Shown: one piece after another, positions 36,466 through 45,664 of the stretch | How positions within the stretch are numbered: the stretch's first letter is position 1 | Layout of the letters: each line of letters opens with the position of its first letter | From: an uncultured Flavobacteriaceae bacterium | Lineage (GTDB): Bacteria > Bacteroidota > Bacteroidia > Flavobacteriales > Flavobacteriaceae | Assembly (NCBI GenBank): GCA_937944485.1 | Contig: CALDYU010000013.1 | Span: 1-64,000, forward strand | Direction of reading: 5' to 3' | DNA length: 64,000 nucleotides | The notes under the pieces: model-generated | What the model saw: the letters and a program-made list of their open reading frames with translations, nothing else | Told to the model about the DNA's origin: nothing | Databases searched by the model: none | Program-made: the position numbers and the translations under genes

Positions 36466-37422
36466 ATGAAATTTCGTACTGAAATTGCTTTAGCGAAAGC
36501 CCTAAATCAAATTGACTTTAAAAGCCATATTTTGATTTTGGGCTCTTGTTTTGCACAACATATAGGGCAGAAATTTGAGTATTACAAGTTTCAATCGGTG
36601 CAAAACCCTTTAGGTATTGTTTTTCACCCTATTGCCGTTGAACAACTAATCACAAGGGCGATTGAAAATAAGCGATATACCCAAGAGGACTTGTTTCTAC
36701 AGAACGAACGTTGGCATTGTTTTGATGCGCATTCGGTATGCAGTGATACTTCCCCAGAAAAACTGCTTGAAAAACTTAATTGGGGTATAGAACATACTCT
36801 TTTGCAAGCCCAAAGAGCATCTCATATTATAATTACCCTAGGTACCGCATGGGTATATCGCCATATTGAAAAAGATCATATCGTTGCTAATTGTCATAAA
36901 GTACCTCAGGCGGCTTTTAAAAAGGAATTGTTGCCTATACCTACTATTGAAAAAGGTTTACAAAAGAGCATCGATACTATTAGGTCTATTAACAAAAATG
37001 TTCATTTTATTTTTACGGTTTCGCCCATTCGTCATTTAAAAGACGGTTTTGTAGAAAATCAACAAAGTAAGGCGCATTTAATTACGGCAATTCATAATGT
37101 GATTCGTGATGCTAATGCTTCCATAAATTACTTTCCCAGTTATGAGATTATGCTCGATGAGCTAAGAGATTATCGTTTTTATAAAGCCGATATGTTACAT
37201 CCGAATGAGGTGGCCATATCTTATATCTGGAAAAGGTTTGAAGAAGTTTGGATTACACCACCAGCACTTCCGATTATGGAAAAAATTAAGGCGATACAGC
37301 AAGGACTACAGCACCGCCCTTTTAATCCGAAGTCAAAAGAATATCAGTCTTTTATCAATTCCTTAGAAGGTAAAATACAGCAGCTAAAAAAGGAATATCC
37401 ATTTATGACATTCGATCTATGA
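36466..37422 (+). CDS. GSCFA domain protein
   Basis: 318 residues. The name-giving motif appears as ILGSCFAQHIG near residue 25, with TLGTAWVYRH and FTVSPIRHLKDGF further on and DMLHPNEVAISYIW near residue 245. This is an SGNH-hydrolase-like arrangement of Ser, Gly, Asn/Thr and Asp-x-x-His. No signal peptide is seen. Substrate unknown; members are often considered esterase-like. It overlaps the next gene by 4 bp. Confidence 0.85.
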   Translation: MKFRTEIALAKALNQIDFKSHILILGSCFAQHIGQKFEYYKFQSVQNPLGIVFHPIAVEQLITRAIENKRYTQEDLFLQNERWHCFDAHSVCSDTSPEKLLEKLNWGIEHTLLQAQRASHIIITLGTAWVYRHIEKDHIVANCHKVPQAAFKKELLPIPTIEKGLQKSIDTIRSINKNVHFIFTVSPIRHLKDGFVENQQSKAHLITAIHNVIRDANASINYFPSYEIMLDELRDYRFYKADMLHPNEVAISYIWKRFEEVWITPPALPIMEKIKAIQQGLQHRPFNPKSKEYQSFINSLEGKIQQLKKEYPFMTFDL

Positions 37423-38045
37423 AAAAAATAGGCATTGGTTTCGGTATCGCAATAGTGATGGTATTGCTATTTCGTTCTTGTTTTAGTACTTCTAGTGAAG
37501 AAGCGATTTTAAAGGAAAATTCAATGTTAATTCAAGAGCAAATTGCTAATGTGTCGAAATTAGTAGTTAGTGAAGGACATTTTGCTGAGGTATATAATTA
37601 TAAAGATTCTCAAAAGCTATTCGGAGATTTAATATCGGCTGATAAGAAAGCTTTGGTGGTTGTAAATGCCGAAGTTACTGTGCAATATGACTTGCGTAAA
37701 ATGAAGGTTGAAATTGATGCATCTGAAAAAACGGTTTATATACGAAGTATTCCAGAGCCAGAAATAAAAATTAATCCTGATTTTGAATATTATGATGTTT
37801 CCGCTGATTTTTTAAATCCTTTTGTAGCAGACGATTATAATCGGATAAAAAATAACGTCAAGAACTCCCTAATGCGCAAAATAGAGGCATCTTCATTAAA
37901 GACTAATGCCAGCAATCGATTGATGAGTGAATTATCAAGGTTTTATGTTTTAACGAATGCCTTGGAATGGAAACTTGTATATGAGGGTCAGAAAATAAAG
38001 GAGTTAGATGATTTTAAACTAACTAACGAGACTTTCATCTACTAA
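37419..38045 (+). CDS. DUF4230 domain protein
   Basis: 208 residues. A hydrophobic N-terminal anchor (about 5-23, IGFGIAIVMVLLFRSCF) is followed by an extracytoplasmic domain with alternating strands (ALVVVNAEVTVQYDLRKMKV, TVYIRSIPEPEIKINPDF). This matches DUF4230, a family without known function. The 4-bp ATGA overlap with the GSCFA gene shows translational coupling. The 3' end overlaps the convergent hydroxylase gene by 27 bp. Confidence 0.82.
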   Translation: MKKIGIGFGIAIVMVLLFRSCFSTSSEEAILKENSMLIQEQIANVSKLVVSEGHFAEVYNYKDSQKLFGDLISADKKALVVVNAEVTVQYDLRKMKVEIDASEKTVYIRSIPEPEIKINPDFEYYDVSADFLNPFVADDYNRIKNNVKNSLMRKIEASSLKTNASNRLMSELSRFYVLTNALEWKLVYEGQKIKELDDFKLTNETFIY

Positions 38046-39770
38046 TTTTAATCCATCGTCGATTAGTTGACCTACTTGCGGATTGTTCCGTTTCACATTT
38101 TGTAAATGTGCAGCAATGGCATCGGCAAAATCATAATCTCCATTTGTTTTAGCCAATTCATAGAGCTCTACAGACAATAGCCAATCTTCTGGAAATTCTT
38201 CACAAATCTGTTGAAAAACTTTATGACGAGAAATGGTAGTATTAGCTCCTTCTCGATAATCTCTGATTTGACGATAGTACTGCTCATGCCGCTTTTCTTG
38301 CTCAGAAGCGTTTGATGCTTGAGTAGTACTTGTTATTTCATGGTTGACCAAATCAAAACTCTGTAAATCTGCAGGGCCGTTGAAAGCAGCAACAATATCT
38401 TGACCAATGGCCATATTGTATAATCGGTTGCCTGATTCGAAAAGGATATCGTTATTATGCGTTACTACGCAATCTTTGAAAGTAACTAATATGATTTCTC
38501 CCTTTAAATTACGGGTTCCAGTTATAATTTCTCCTTTGATGATGACACCACCTTCAAATTCAAGGGTAATTGTTTGGCCTTCAAAGATGTTATACGCCTT
38601 TAAGTCTCGCGGACTCATGTCTTCAATGGCTAAATTGATACCTTTTAATTTTCCTATAGGAGAGCCAAAACCATCATAATGGTTTTTTGTTCCATGACCT
38701 ACGAGCTCTTTTTCTCTAAAAGAGAGAGCCGTGGGACCAATAGTTTGAAAAAATACTGGTTTGTTTTCATGAGAGATAACCGCTTCAAAATTACCAGAAA
38801 CTTGCAGACCTGTACTTAATTCAATCGTACCTAATTCTTTTGAATTAATTAGTTTTTGAATACCAGTAAGTCCACCAGTACGCAATGCCATAGTATTCGC
38901 AAATTCTTCTAAAACCTGGCTCAAATAAGCAAAATCAGGAGTCACAAAAAGTTGAGGTTGTGGTTTGGTAATATCAAAAGAAGTGTGAGCCGCTTCTATA
39001 CTGTAAGGCACTTTAACCACCTCGTCAGTCATGCACCAGGCACTTTCACCAATAGATGAGAGCAACCCCGCGCCATAAATTTTTGGCTGCTCAATGGTGC
39101 CGATTAATCCGTATTCCACCGTCCACCAATGCAAATTTCGAATTAATGCCATTTCACTGGGTTCACCCATATTATTTTGCAAATCTTCAATGAGCTTTTC
39201 AGCTTTTATAATCTCTGAATCAAGGGTTCCTGAAGCTTCTTTTATAATGGATAAGTGACGTACAGCTTCATACAACTCATAGTCTTTCGCACTAGAAATG
39301 GCTTTACAACCAATTTCGCCAAAACGTCTCAAATATTCTGCGTATTCAGGATTCGCAATTATCGGAGCATGACCAGCACCTTCATGAATAATATCTGGAG
39401 CAGGGGTATATTCAATATGATCTAATTGGCGAATATCGGAAGCGATCACCAGAACATTATACGCCTGAAACTCCATAAAAGCAGAGGGAGGAATAAATCC
39501 ATCTACCGCTACCGCAGCCCAGCCAATTTCCTCAAGAATGCGGTTCATGCCATACATATTGGGAATATGATCAATTGAAATTCCAGTTTTTTGAAGTCCG
39601 TCGAGGTACGATTTATGAGCAACCTTACTGAGGTAATCTACATTTTTACGCATCACATAGCGCCATACGGCTTGATCTACTGCTGAATAGTCCTCGTAAT
39701 TTTGAGGTTTAATAAATTGCTTCAGATGTTCAGGAAGCTTATCTAAAATAGGGTTGCTTTCGTAAGACAC
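38019..39770 (-). CDS. Aromatic amino acid hydroxylase (phenylalanine 4-monooxygenase type)
   Basis: 583 residues, about twice the usual bacterial enzyme. The iron site is clear: His129 and His134 in IIHEGAGHAP and Glu219 in WWTVEYGLI. SIGESAW and IQPQLF-like segments of the pterin-dependent fold follow. Residues beyond about 310 form an additional beta-rich domain of unknown role. Family knowledge: hydroxylates phenylalanine to tyrosine with tetrahydropterin and O2. This would feed the homogentisate operon at 19.5-24.2 kb. The gene overlaps the convergent DUF4230 gene by 27 bp. Confidence 0.9.
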   Translation of the reverse strand: MSYESNPILDKLPEHLKQFIKPQNYEDYSAVDQAVWRYVMRKNVDYLSKVAHKSYLDGLQKTGISIDHIPNMYGMNRILEEIGWAAVAVDGFIPPSAFMEFQAYNVLVIASDIRQLDHIEYTPAPDIIHEGAGHAPIIANPEYAEYLRRFGEIGCKAISSAKDYELYEAVRHLSIIKEASGTLDSEIIKAEKLIEDLQNNMGEPSEMALIRNLHWWTVEYGLIGTIEQPKIYGAGLLSSIGESAWCMTDEVVKVPYSIEAAHTSFDITKPQPQLFVTPDFAYLSQVLEEFANTMALRTGGLTGIQKLINSKELGTIELSTGLQVSGNFEAVISHENKPVFFQTIGPTALSFREKELVGHGTKNHYDGFGSPIGKLKGINLAIEDMSPRDLKAYNIFEGQTITLEFEGGVIIKGEIITGTRNLKGEIILVTFKDCVVTHNNDILFESGNRLYNMAIGQDIVAAFNGPADLQSFDLVNHEITSTTQASNASEQEKRHEQYYRQIRDYREGANTTISRHKVFQQICEEFPEDWLLSVELYELAKTNGDYDFADAIAAHLQNVKRNNPQVGQLIDDGLKLVDESLVS

Positions 39771-39857
39771 TTGCTTTGATTTTTAGTAGAATACAACTTG
39801 ATTACAAAGGTACAAAATCGCTAACGAAAAAATATTGAAAATGATGCCCTGAACCCA

Positions 39858-39886
39858 TAAAAAAACCGCCCCTAAAGGCGGTATTT
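39858..39886 (-). terminator. Terminator after the DUF4136 gene
   Basis: On the minus strand ACCGCC-TTTAGG-GGCGGT is followed by TTTTTT, directly after the stop codon of the upstream lipoprotein gene. Confidence 0.85.
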
Positions 39887-39887
39887 C

Positions 39888-40466
39888 TTATTTAGATGCC
39901 ACTGCATCTGGGGGGTATTGCGTTAATATCTCTGAGACAAATTCTTGAATACGCATTTCTTTCTTTTCGATATTGCGACTGTTGTTTAATGTGCCAACTC
40001 CTTTTCCTTGCCAAACCAATTCTTTGTTTTTAGCATCAATAAGATCAATGTATAGCGATCCTTGTGTTCTAGTACTAACATTAGTACCGCCACCCCAGCC
40101 CCAACCAGGACCAAAACCGCCACCCCAGTAAAATGGACTCCAACCCCATCCGAAGCCACCGCCCCAGTAGTTGTTGTACACATCAACTTGCTCGCGTTCT
40201 TTTGTAAAAATACTAACCAGTAAATCGGGCTGTTGTGATTTCACAAAGCCTCTTGAGCTCATTTCCGTTTCAATGGCTCTTAAGATTCTTTTCTTATCTA
40301 AATCAGAAATTTGCGCTTTGTCAATACCTGTTTTGTAAAATGCATAGGATTTATAAGCGTTGAAATCTGCTTTCTTATCATAATCTGATAGCACGCGAAC
40401 CGAAGTGCACGAACTCATAAAAAGCAATATTAAGGCAGGTAATGCGAGATATTTAATTTTTTTCAT
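39888..40466 (-). CDS. DUF4136 domain lipoprotein
   Basis: 192 residues. The signal peptide ends in a lipobox, LLFMSSC, with Cys at about residue 20. The DUF4136 body begins DYDKKADFNAYKSYAFY. It contains a Gly/Trp/Tyr-rich insert (YWGGGFGWGWSPFYWGGG) near the middle and closes with strands (LYIDLIDAKNKELVWQGKG). Family function unknown. An envelope location is inferred. A terminator follows at once. Confidence 0.85.
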   Translation of the reverse strand: MKKIKYLALPALILLFMSSCTSVRVLSDYDKKADFNAYKSYAFYKTGIDKAQISDLDKKRILRAIETEMSSRGFVKSQQPDLLVSIFTKEREQVDVYNNYWGGGFGWGWSPFYWGGGFGPGWGWGGGTNVSTRTQGSLYIDLIDAKNKELVWQGKGVGTLNNSRNIEKKEMRIQEFVSEILTQYPPDAVASK

Positions 40467-40546
40467 AACGAATTATTTTTTTGAAGTTAATCAGTACTTT
40501 AGTCACCGTAAAAAATATCAAAAACCATGCCGAACACTTATATTTA

Positions 40547-40708
<162 letters not shown>

Positions 40709-40911
40709 TCAATTTACTTTTCTATCGACGATCATTGCTTGTAAAATTAGTTGATTTTGTTGATAACACGACGCTAAACCTTTTCAAATAGGCATTTCAT
40801 GGGGCTTTATTGGTAATTTAACGGTCAAACACAATTGTTGGCAATATATTTGAGTTAAAAGCTATTGTTCTTGATTAATACTTAACTTTAAGAGTAGGTT
40901 ATTACCAATAT

Positions 40912-41235
40912 ATGATCGTAGTAATTAAACATTTATTTCGAAGAAATTACGTTGGCTTATCGCTTTGGCCTTTCATTATTTTAAAGAATAATGATTTAAA
41001 GAGTGATATTGTATTAATCAATCATGAAAAAATACATTTAAGACAGCAATTAGAATTACTGATTCTTCCTTTTTATGTGCTTTACATTGCAGAATGGTTA
41101 TTTAGAAGTTTCTTTTATTTAAGTTTTTATCGGGGATATCAAAATATAAGTTTTGAACGAGAAGCTTATGCGAATGAACACAATCTTAATTACACCAATG
41201 AACGTGGCGTATTTGATTTTATAAAATACCTATAG
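40912..41235 (+). CDS. Small membrane protein with HExxH motif
   Basis: 107 residues. INHEKIHLRQQ contains a full HExxH (His38, Glu39, His42). A hydrophobic helix follows (about 47-70), then FEREAYANEHN, where a glutamate (82 or 84) could be the third zinc ligand. This arrangement recalls M56/M48-type membrane peptidases reduced to a minimal core. The family is not certain. It is followed at 18 bp by the ACC-deaminase-like gene. Peptidase activity is only a suggestion. Confidence 0.65.
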   Translation: MIVVIKHLFRRNYVGLSLWPFIILKNNDLKSDIVLINHEKIHLRQQLELLILPFYVLYIAEWLFRSFFYLSFYRGYQNISFEREAYANEHNLNYTNERGVFDFIKYL

Positions 41236-41253
41236 GCGGGAAATTACAAGCAA

Positions 41254-42159
41254 GTGTATATCGAAAATCAACCCGTAGATCTACCAATTTTAAGAGAAAA
41301 GAAAATTTCCCTTCATGTCAAGCGAGAAGATCTCATTCATCCACTTATTTCTGGTAATAAATTCAGAAAACTCAAATATAACCTTGAGGAAGCCCAAAAA
41401 AAAGGATGTCAAACTTTGATTACATTCGGTGGTGCTTTTTCTAATCATATTGCCGCCACCGCTTATGCGTGTAATCAAGTCGGAATGGCAGCGATAGGCA
41501 TAATAAGAGGGGAAGAACTTGCTTTGCAGTGGCAACAAAACCCAACCTTGCTTCTCGCTCATCAACATGGTATGCGATTTAAGTTTGTTTCTCGAGCCAT
41601 GTATAGAGAAAAGAAGTCTACTGAATTTGAACTGCAATTACGTAATGAATTTGGTGATTTTTACGCCTTGCCAGAAGGTGGTACTAATGTTTTGGCGATC
41701 AAAGGTTGCGAAGAAATGATCACCCAAAAAGATTTGACATATGATATCGTATGCACCGCGGTAGGAACAGGAGGAACGCTCGTAGGCATCAGTAATGCCA
41801 TAAGCCATTCTCAATCCGTTTTGGGATTCGCAGCGCTTAAAGGTGATTTTTTGAAAGAAGATATTCGTAATTTTGCACCAAAGGGGAAATGGGAATTGCA
41901 AACGGACTACCATTTTGGAGGATATGCCAAGGTTTCAGAAACCTTAGTGACCTTTATTAATGATTTTAAAGAGCAAACTAAAATACCTTTAGACCCTATT
42001 TATACAGGTAAATTGGTATTCGGAATTTTAGATTTAATTCAAAAAGATTACTTTAAACCGAACACCAAAATATTGGCAATTCATACGGGTGGATTGCAAG
42101 GCATTACAGGAATGAATACAAGATTGAAAAAAAAGAATTTACCGCTAATCAGACAATGA
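41254..42159 (+). CDS. 1-aminocyclopropane-1-carboxylate deaminase / D-cysteine desulfhydrase family enzyme
   Basis: 301 residues from a GTG start (MYIENQPVDLPILREKKI). The PLP-binding region SGNKFRKLKYNL lies at about 33-44, with the Schiff-base lysine in it. TFGGAFSNHIAATAYAC and VGTGGTLVGI bind the phosphate. Family knowledge: fold-type II PLP enzymes acting on ACC, D-cysteine or related amino acids; the substrate cannot be decided here. Its stop overlaps the start of the glucosaminidase gene by 4 bp (ATGA). Confidence 0.88.
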   Translation: MYIENQPVDLPILREKKISLHVKREDLIHPLISGNKFRKLKYNLEEAQKKGCQTLITFGGAFSNHIAATAYACNQVGMAAIGIIRGEELALQWQQNPTLLLAHQHGMRFKFVSRAMYREKKSTEFELQLRNEFGDFYALPEGGTNVLAIKGCEEMITQKDLTYDIVCTAVGTGGTLVGISNAISHSQSVLGFAALKGDFLKEDIRNFAPKGKWELQTDYHFGGYAKVSETLVTFINDFKEQTKIPLDPIYTGKLVFGILDLIQKDYFKPNTKILAIHTGGLQGITGMNTRLKKKNLPLIRQ

Positions 42160-43016
42160 TCAAAAACTTTTTATTTATAGCACTTTTAGGTGTATTTGTA
42201 ATAGGTTGTAAAACTAAGCAACGAGGTATTTATGGTAAAAAAGGGGCAGATACCATTCCTCAAACTTCTAAAAAAAAGACTCCTAAAAAAGTATATCGAA
42301 ACGATACGGGTCTATACCCAATGCCTAAAGACACTGGTAAGTTTGTGCGTTTTGAAGTAAACTCGGTTAAAGAATATATAGCCACTTTTTCAGAAGTTGC
42401 ACAATTTGAAATGAAAGCTTACGGCATTCCTGCGAGCATTACCTTGGCTCAGGGCTTGCTCGAAAGTGGTTTCGGTAAAGGTAAGTTGGCGCGAAAAACG
42501 AACAATCATTTCGGAATCAAATGCCATAAAGGTTGGGAGGGGGATTATGACTTTCATGATGACGATGAAAAAGGGGAGTGCTTTCGAAAGTATAACCACC
42601 CTATGTATTCGTACCGAGATCATAGTTTGTTCTTAAAAAATCGTTCGCGATATGCTTTTTTATTTGATTATAGCAACGACGATTATAAAAAGTGGGCAAA
42701 AGGCTTGAAAAAAGCAGGTTATGCTACTGATAAACGCTATCCGCAAAAATTGATAAGTCTTATAGAACAACACGAGCTTTACAAATTTGATATTCATAAG
42801 AAACGGCGTTCTGCAACTAAAGCAAGGCATGCGGAAGATAAAGTGGTTGCGCAACATAAAGTAGAAACGCACACGGTGGCTGCTGGCGATACCCTGTATT
42901 CGATTTCTAAGAAATATAAAGTTTCTATCGATGATTTAAAACGATGGAATTACATGTATAGTGATACAATAGCAGTAGGTCAAAAATTGACCGTAAAGTC
43001 CCAAAAATTCAATTAA
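42156..43016 (+). CDS. Glucosaminidase with LysM domain (lipoprotein)
   Basis: 286 residues. A signal peptide with lipobox (VFVIGC, Cys at about residue 18) precedes a Lys-rich linker. A glucosaminidase (GH73-type) domain covers about 70-205, with ITLAQGLLESGFGKGKLA, containing the catalytic Glu, and NNHFGIKCH. A C-terminal LysM lies at about 238-284 (HTVAAGDTLYSISKKYKVS). Family knowledge: cleaves peptidoglycan glycan strands; LysM holds the enzyme to the wall. Translationally coupled to the preceding gene and 3 bp before hemL. Confidence 0.9.
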   Translation: MIKNFLFIALLGVFVIGCKTKQRGIYGKKGADTIPQTSKKKTPKKVYRNDTGLYPMPKDTGKFVRFEVNSVKEYIATFSEVAQFEMKAYGIPASITLAQGLLESGFGKGKLARKTNNHFGIKCHKGWEGDYDFHDDDEKGECFRKYNHPMYSYRDHSLFLKNRSRYAFLFDYSNDDYKKWAKGLKKAGYATDKRYPQKLISLIEQHELYKFDIHKKRRSATKARHAEDKVVAQHKVETHTVAAGDTLYSISKKYKVSIDDLKRWNYMYSDTIAVGQKLTVKSQKFN

Positions 43017-43019
43017 AAG

Positions 43020-44297
43020 ATGAGGTATCAACGGAGCAGTGCTCTTTTTCAAGAGGCTAAAAAATATATTCCAGGAGGTGTAAACTCACCTGTTCGCGCT
43101 TTTAAAGCAGTCGGTGGAGATCCAATTTTTGTAAAGGAAGCCAAAGGAGCGTATTTGTATGATGAGGATGGCAATCGTTTCATTGATTATATCGCATCAT
43201 GGGGTCCTTTAATTTTAGGGCATGCCTACGAACCCGTAATTAATGCAGTCATAGAAAAAGCCAAGAAAGGAACTTCTTTTGGAATGCCTACTGAAATTGA
43301 GACGGAATTAGCCAAGTTAGCCGTTTCAATGGTGCCCAATATTGACCAAATTCGGTTTGTAAATAGTGGTACTGAAGCTTGTATGAGTGCTGTGCGTTTG
43401 GCAAGAGGTTATACTGGTAGAGATAAAATTATCAAGTTTGCGGGATGCTATCATGGTCATTCTGATTCTTTTTTGATACAAGCGGGTAGCGGTGCGGTGA
43501 CCTTCGGAAGTCCAAATAGTCCTGGCGTAACGCAAGGTACAGCAAAAGACACCTTGCTTGCTGATTACAATGATTTAGAAGGGGTAATCAACTTAGTAAA
43601 GGCGAATAAAGGTGAAATTGCTGCGATCATTTTAGAGCCTGTCGCGGGCAATATGGGATGTATTATTCCAACGGATGAATTCATAAACGGATTACGTTCG
43701 ATTTGTACGCAAGAAGATATTTTATTGCTTTTTGATGAGGTTATGACGGGCTTTCGATTGGCAAGAGGTGGCGCACAAGAAGCATTGGGTGTAGCTGCAG
43801 ATATTGTTATGTTTGGGAAAGTCATTGGCGGCGGATTGCCCGTGGGTGCTTTTGCGGCAAGAGAAGAGATAATGAATCACTTAGCACCAAACGGACCTGT
43901 ATATCAAGCGGGTACCTTAAGTGGAAACCCCTTGGCTATGAGTGCTGGTTTGGCCATGCTTAAACAGCTCAATAACCAACCAGAAATTTTTGAAAGTCTG
44001 GCTAATAAAACAGAATACCTTCACAAAGGCCTAGCTGAGGTACTAACATCGAAAAATATTCCCCATCAAATTAATCGTTACGGGAGTATGATTTCTGTGC
44101 ATTTTACAGAAGAACCCGTAATTGATTTCTCTTCTTCGGCAAAAGGGAATAATGAAATTTTTAAAAGTTATTTTCACGGCATGCTCGATAACGGTATTTA
44201 CTTACCACCGAGCGCATTTGAAAGCTATTTTTTAAATGATGCTATTCAATACGAAGACCTTGATGCGACTATCGCTGCAGTGAAAACTATATTTTAA
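43020..44297 (+). CDS. hemL: Glutamate-1-semialdehyde 2,1-aminomutase
   Basis: 425 residues. The start [20 protein letters not shown] and the block [15 protein letters not shown] are diagnostic. The PLP lysine is Lys267 in [15 protein letters not shown]. Further conserved parts are [20 protein letters not shown] and [11 protein letters not shown]. Family knowledge: makes 5-aminolevulinate from glutamate-1-semialdehyde for heme synthesis. It follows the glucosaminidase gene at 3 bp. Confidence 0.96.
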   Translation: MRYQRSSALFQEAKKYIPGGVNSPVRAFKAVGGDPIFVKEAKGAYLYDEDGNRFIDYIASWGPLILGHAYEPVINAVIEKAKKGTSFGMPTEIETELAKLAVSMVPNIDQIRFVNSGTEACMSAVRLARGYTGRDKIIKFAGCYHGHSDSFLIQAGSGAVTFGSPNSPGVTQGTAKDTLLADYNDLEGVINLVKANKGEIAAIILEPVAGNMGCIIPTDEFINGLRSICTQEDILLLFDEVMTGFRLARGGAQEALGVAADIVMFGKVIGGGLPVGAFAAREEIMNHLAPNGPVYQAGTLSGNPLAMSAGLAMLKQLNNQPEIFESLANKTEYLHKGLAEVLTSKNIPHQINRYGSMISVHFTEEPVIDFSSSAKGNNEIFKSYFHGMLDNGIYLPPSAFESYFLNDAIQYEDLDATIAAVKTIF

Positions 44298-44424
44298 GTC
44301 ATGCTTTTTTGATTTGTTAAAAAGTGTAGTTAATCAGATAAATAGGTATTTCATCTAATCATCGCATAAATATCACCATAGGTCGAGTTAGTGTAATATA
44401 GTCCCAAACTATAATTTTTAACCT

Positions 44425-44826
44425 ATGAAACTCAATGTAATTGTTATTGACGATTCTTCAGTACAGCTGGTTTTAGCTTCAAAATTGATTCAACAAAATG
44501 AACATTTAAATTTAGTAGGTGCGTATGCTGATCCGTTGTTAGCCTTAAATGCTGTAAATACAGAGAAGGTTGACGTGATTTTGCTCGATGTCGAAATGCC
44601 CAAAATAGATGGCTTCTCACTTTTAAAGCTATTTCAAAAAAAGATTGATGTCATTGTAAACTCAACACGAGCTTCATTCGAAATGGAAGCTTATAATAAT
44701 GGAGCCGTTGATTTTATCCCTAAACCTTTATCAGCTCCGCGCCTTGATCTAGCGGTGACAAGAGTATTAGCAATTAAGCACTTGTTAGCTTTTCAAAAGC
44801 CTATACTCAATACTTTTGCGAGTTAG
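44425..44826 (+). CDS. Stand-alone response regulator receiver domain
   Basis: 133 residues, a single CheY-like receiver. The acidic pocket is IDDSS at 8-12, the phosphorylation site Asp55 is in VILLDVEMPKIDG, the conserved Thr/Ser is in NSTRAS and the Lys in FIPKPLSA. There is no output domain. The partner kinase is not in the window. VEMPKIDG and the PKP loop look like the receiver of CheB-type regulators. The gene stands alone after hemL. Confidence 0.88.
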   Translation: MKLNVIVIDDSSVQLVLASKLIQQNEHLNLVGAYADPLLALNAVNTEKVDVILLDVEMPKIDGFSLLKLFQKKIDVIVNSTRASFEMEAYNNGAVDFIPKPLSAPRLDLAVTRVLAIKHLLAFQKPILNTFAS

Positions 44827-45178
44827 TAGTACTAGTCGTGGGTAATTCTATCGTGATGTTTCTTGAATGACGATTGCCGTTTGCGATTCTTGTTAAGAAC
44901 AGAATCGATCCTTCCGTTATAAATTCAACTACTTTTTAGAAGTGGAATCACGATTGACAAAGGTATAATTATAGAAATAGGTCAGAAAATCAAGCATTTA
45001 TCGTAATGCTTTTGATCACATGATGAGCAAGGTATTTTTAGGGAGTTACAGTGATTCGTATAACCTGTCGTTACGGGTTTAGTGTTGTTTGGTTAAGCAC
45101 TGCATTTAGCAATTCTGAGTCCACTTTAATCTACCTTAAGCGTAGTGGACAGGTAGTTGAATCCGTAGTAATTGTGGC
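44827..45178. other. Intergenic region with cassette-like end
   Basis: No coding frame is seen. The right part holds a partly palindromic sequence (CCACTTTAATCTACCTTAAG ... GTAGTGG, about 45119-45146). The rest is AT-rich without recognised elements. Confidence 0.45.
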
Positions 45179-45201
45179 TAGCATTGTGTTGTGTACGGTT
45201 A
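45179..45201 (-). repeat. Cassette-end-like motif, copy 1
   Basis: On the minus strand, directly after the stop codon of the 118-residue gene, reads TAACCGTACACAACACAATG. It matches the sequence after the neighbouring FG-GAP gene (TAACTGTGTACAGCACAACC), with differences that are mostly transitions. Confidence 0.55.
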
Positions 45202-45558
45202 CTAGTTTTTCAATTTGAATTGATTCATTCCGATTTCAAACACCAGTTCATTATTCCATTTAATTTGTTTTCCTTTTTTATCGTAAAATTCTACAAACAC
45301 CTTATCCTTGTCAATTATTTCTAAAACAGCTCCTTTCAGTCCAGATTTTAATTGTTCATTCAGATTGTCAGTCAGCTCAATTTTTTTATGAAGATATTTT
45401 TTCTCCAAAACTTTAATTGGGTCAATTGGTTTATCTGTACTAAAAAGCAATTCTCCCACCTTCTTAAAACCTTTTCCAATTAATTTGAAAAACCCAATTA
45501 TAATTCCTTGAAATAAAATTTCAATAAATATTTTTCCAAGGATTTCGAATATTATCAT
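45202..45558 (-). CDS. Hypothetical protein, membrane-anchored N terminus
   Basis: 118 residues. A long hydrophobic N-terminal segment (about 2-27, MIIFEILGKIFIEILFQGII) is followed by a charged domain with VLEIIDKDKVFVEFYDKKGK, which reads like a small beta-barrel (SH3- or KOW-like). I do not recognise the family. It sits between two copies of a short conserved sequence in a cassette-like arrangement, same strand as the FG-GAP gene. Function unknown. Confidence 0.6.
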   Translation of the reverse strand: MIIFEILGKIFIEILFQGIIIGFFKLIGKGFKKVGELLFSTDKPIDPIKVLEKKYLHKKIELTDNLNEQLKSGLKGAVLEIIDKDKVFVEFYDKKGKQIKWNNELVFEIGMNQFKLKN

Positions 45559-45637
45559 TCTTTAAATATGGTTTAACAGTTCATCGAAGTACATTTCTTT
45601 TTGCTTACCAGTAGCCAGGTCTGCTCACGAAGCCCAT

Positions 45638-45664
45638 ATTTTTTATAGGTTGTGCTGTACACAG
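45638..45664 (-). repeat. Cassette-end-like motif, copy 2
   Basis: On the minus strand, immediately after the stop of the FG-GAP gene, reads TAACTGTGTACAGCACAACC. About 95 bp further on, GAACTGTTAAACC precedes the start codon of the next gene; GTTAAAC there fits the GTTRRRY core of integron attC sites. Confidence 0.5.
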
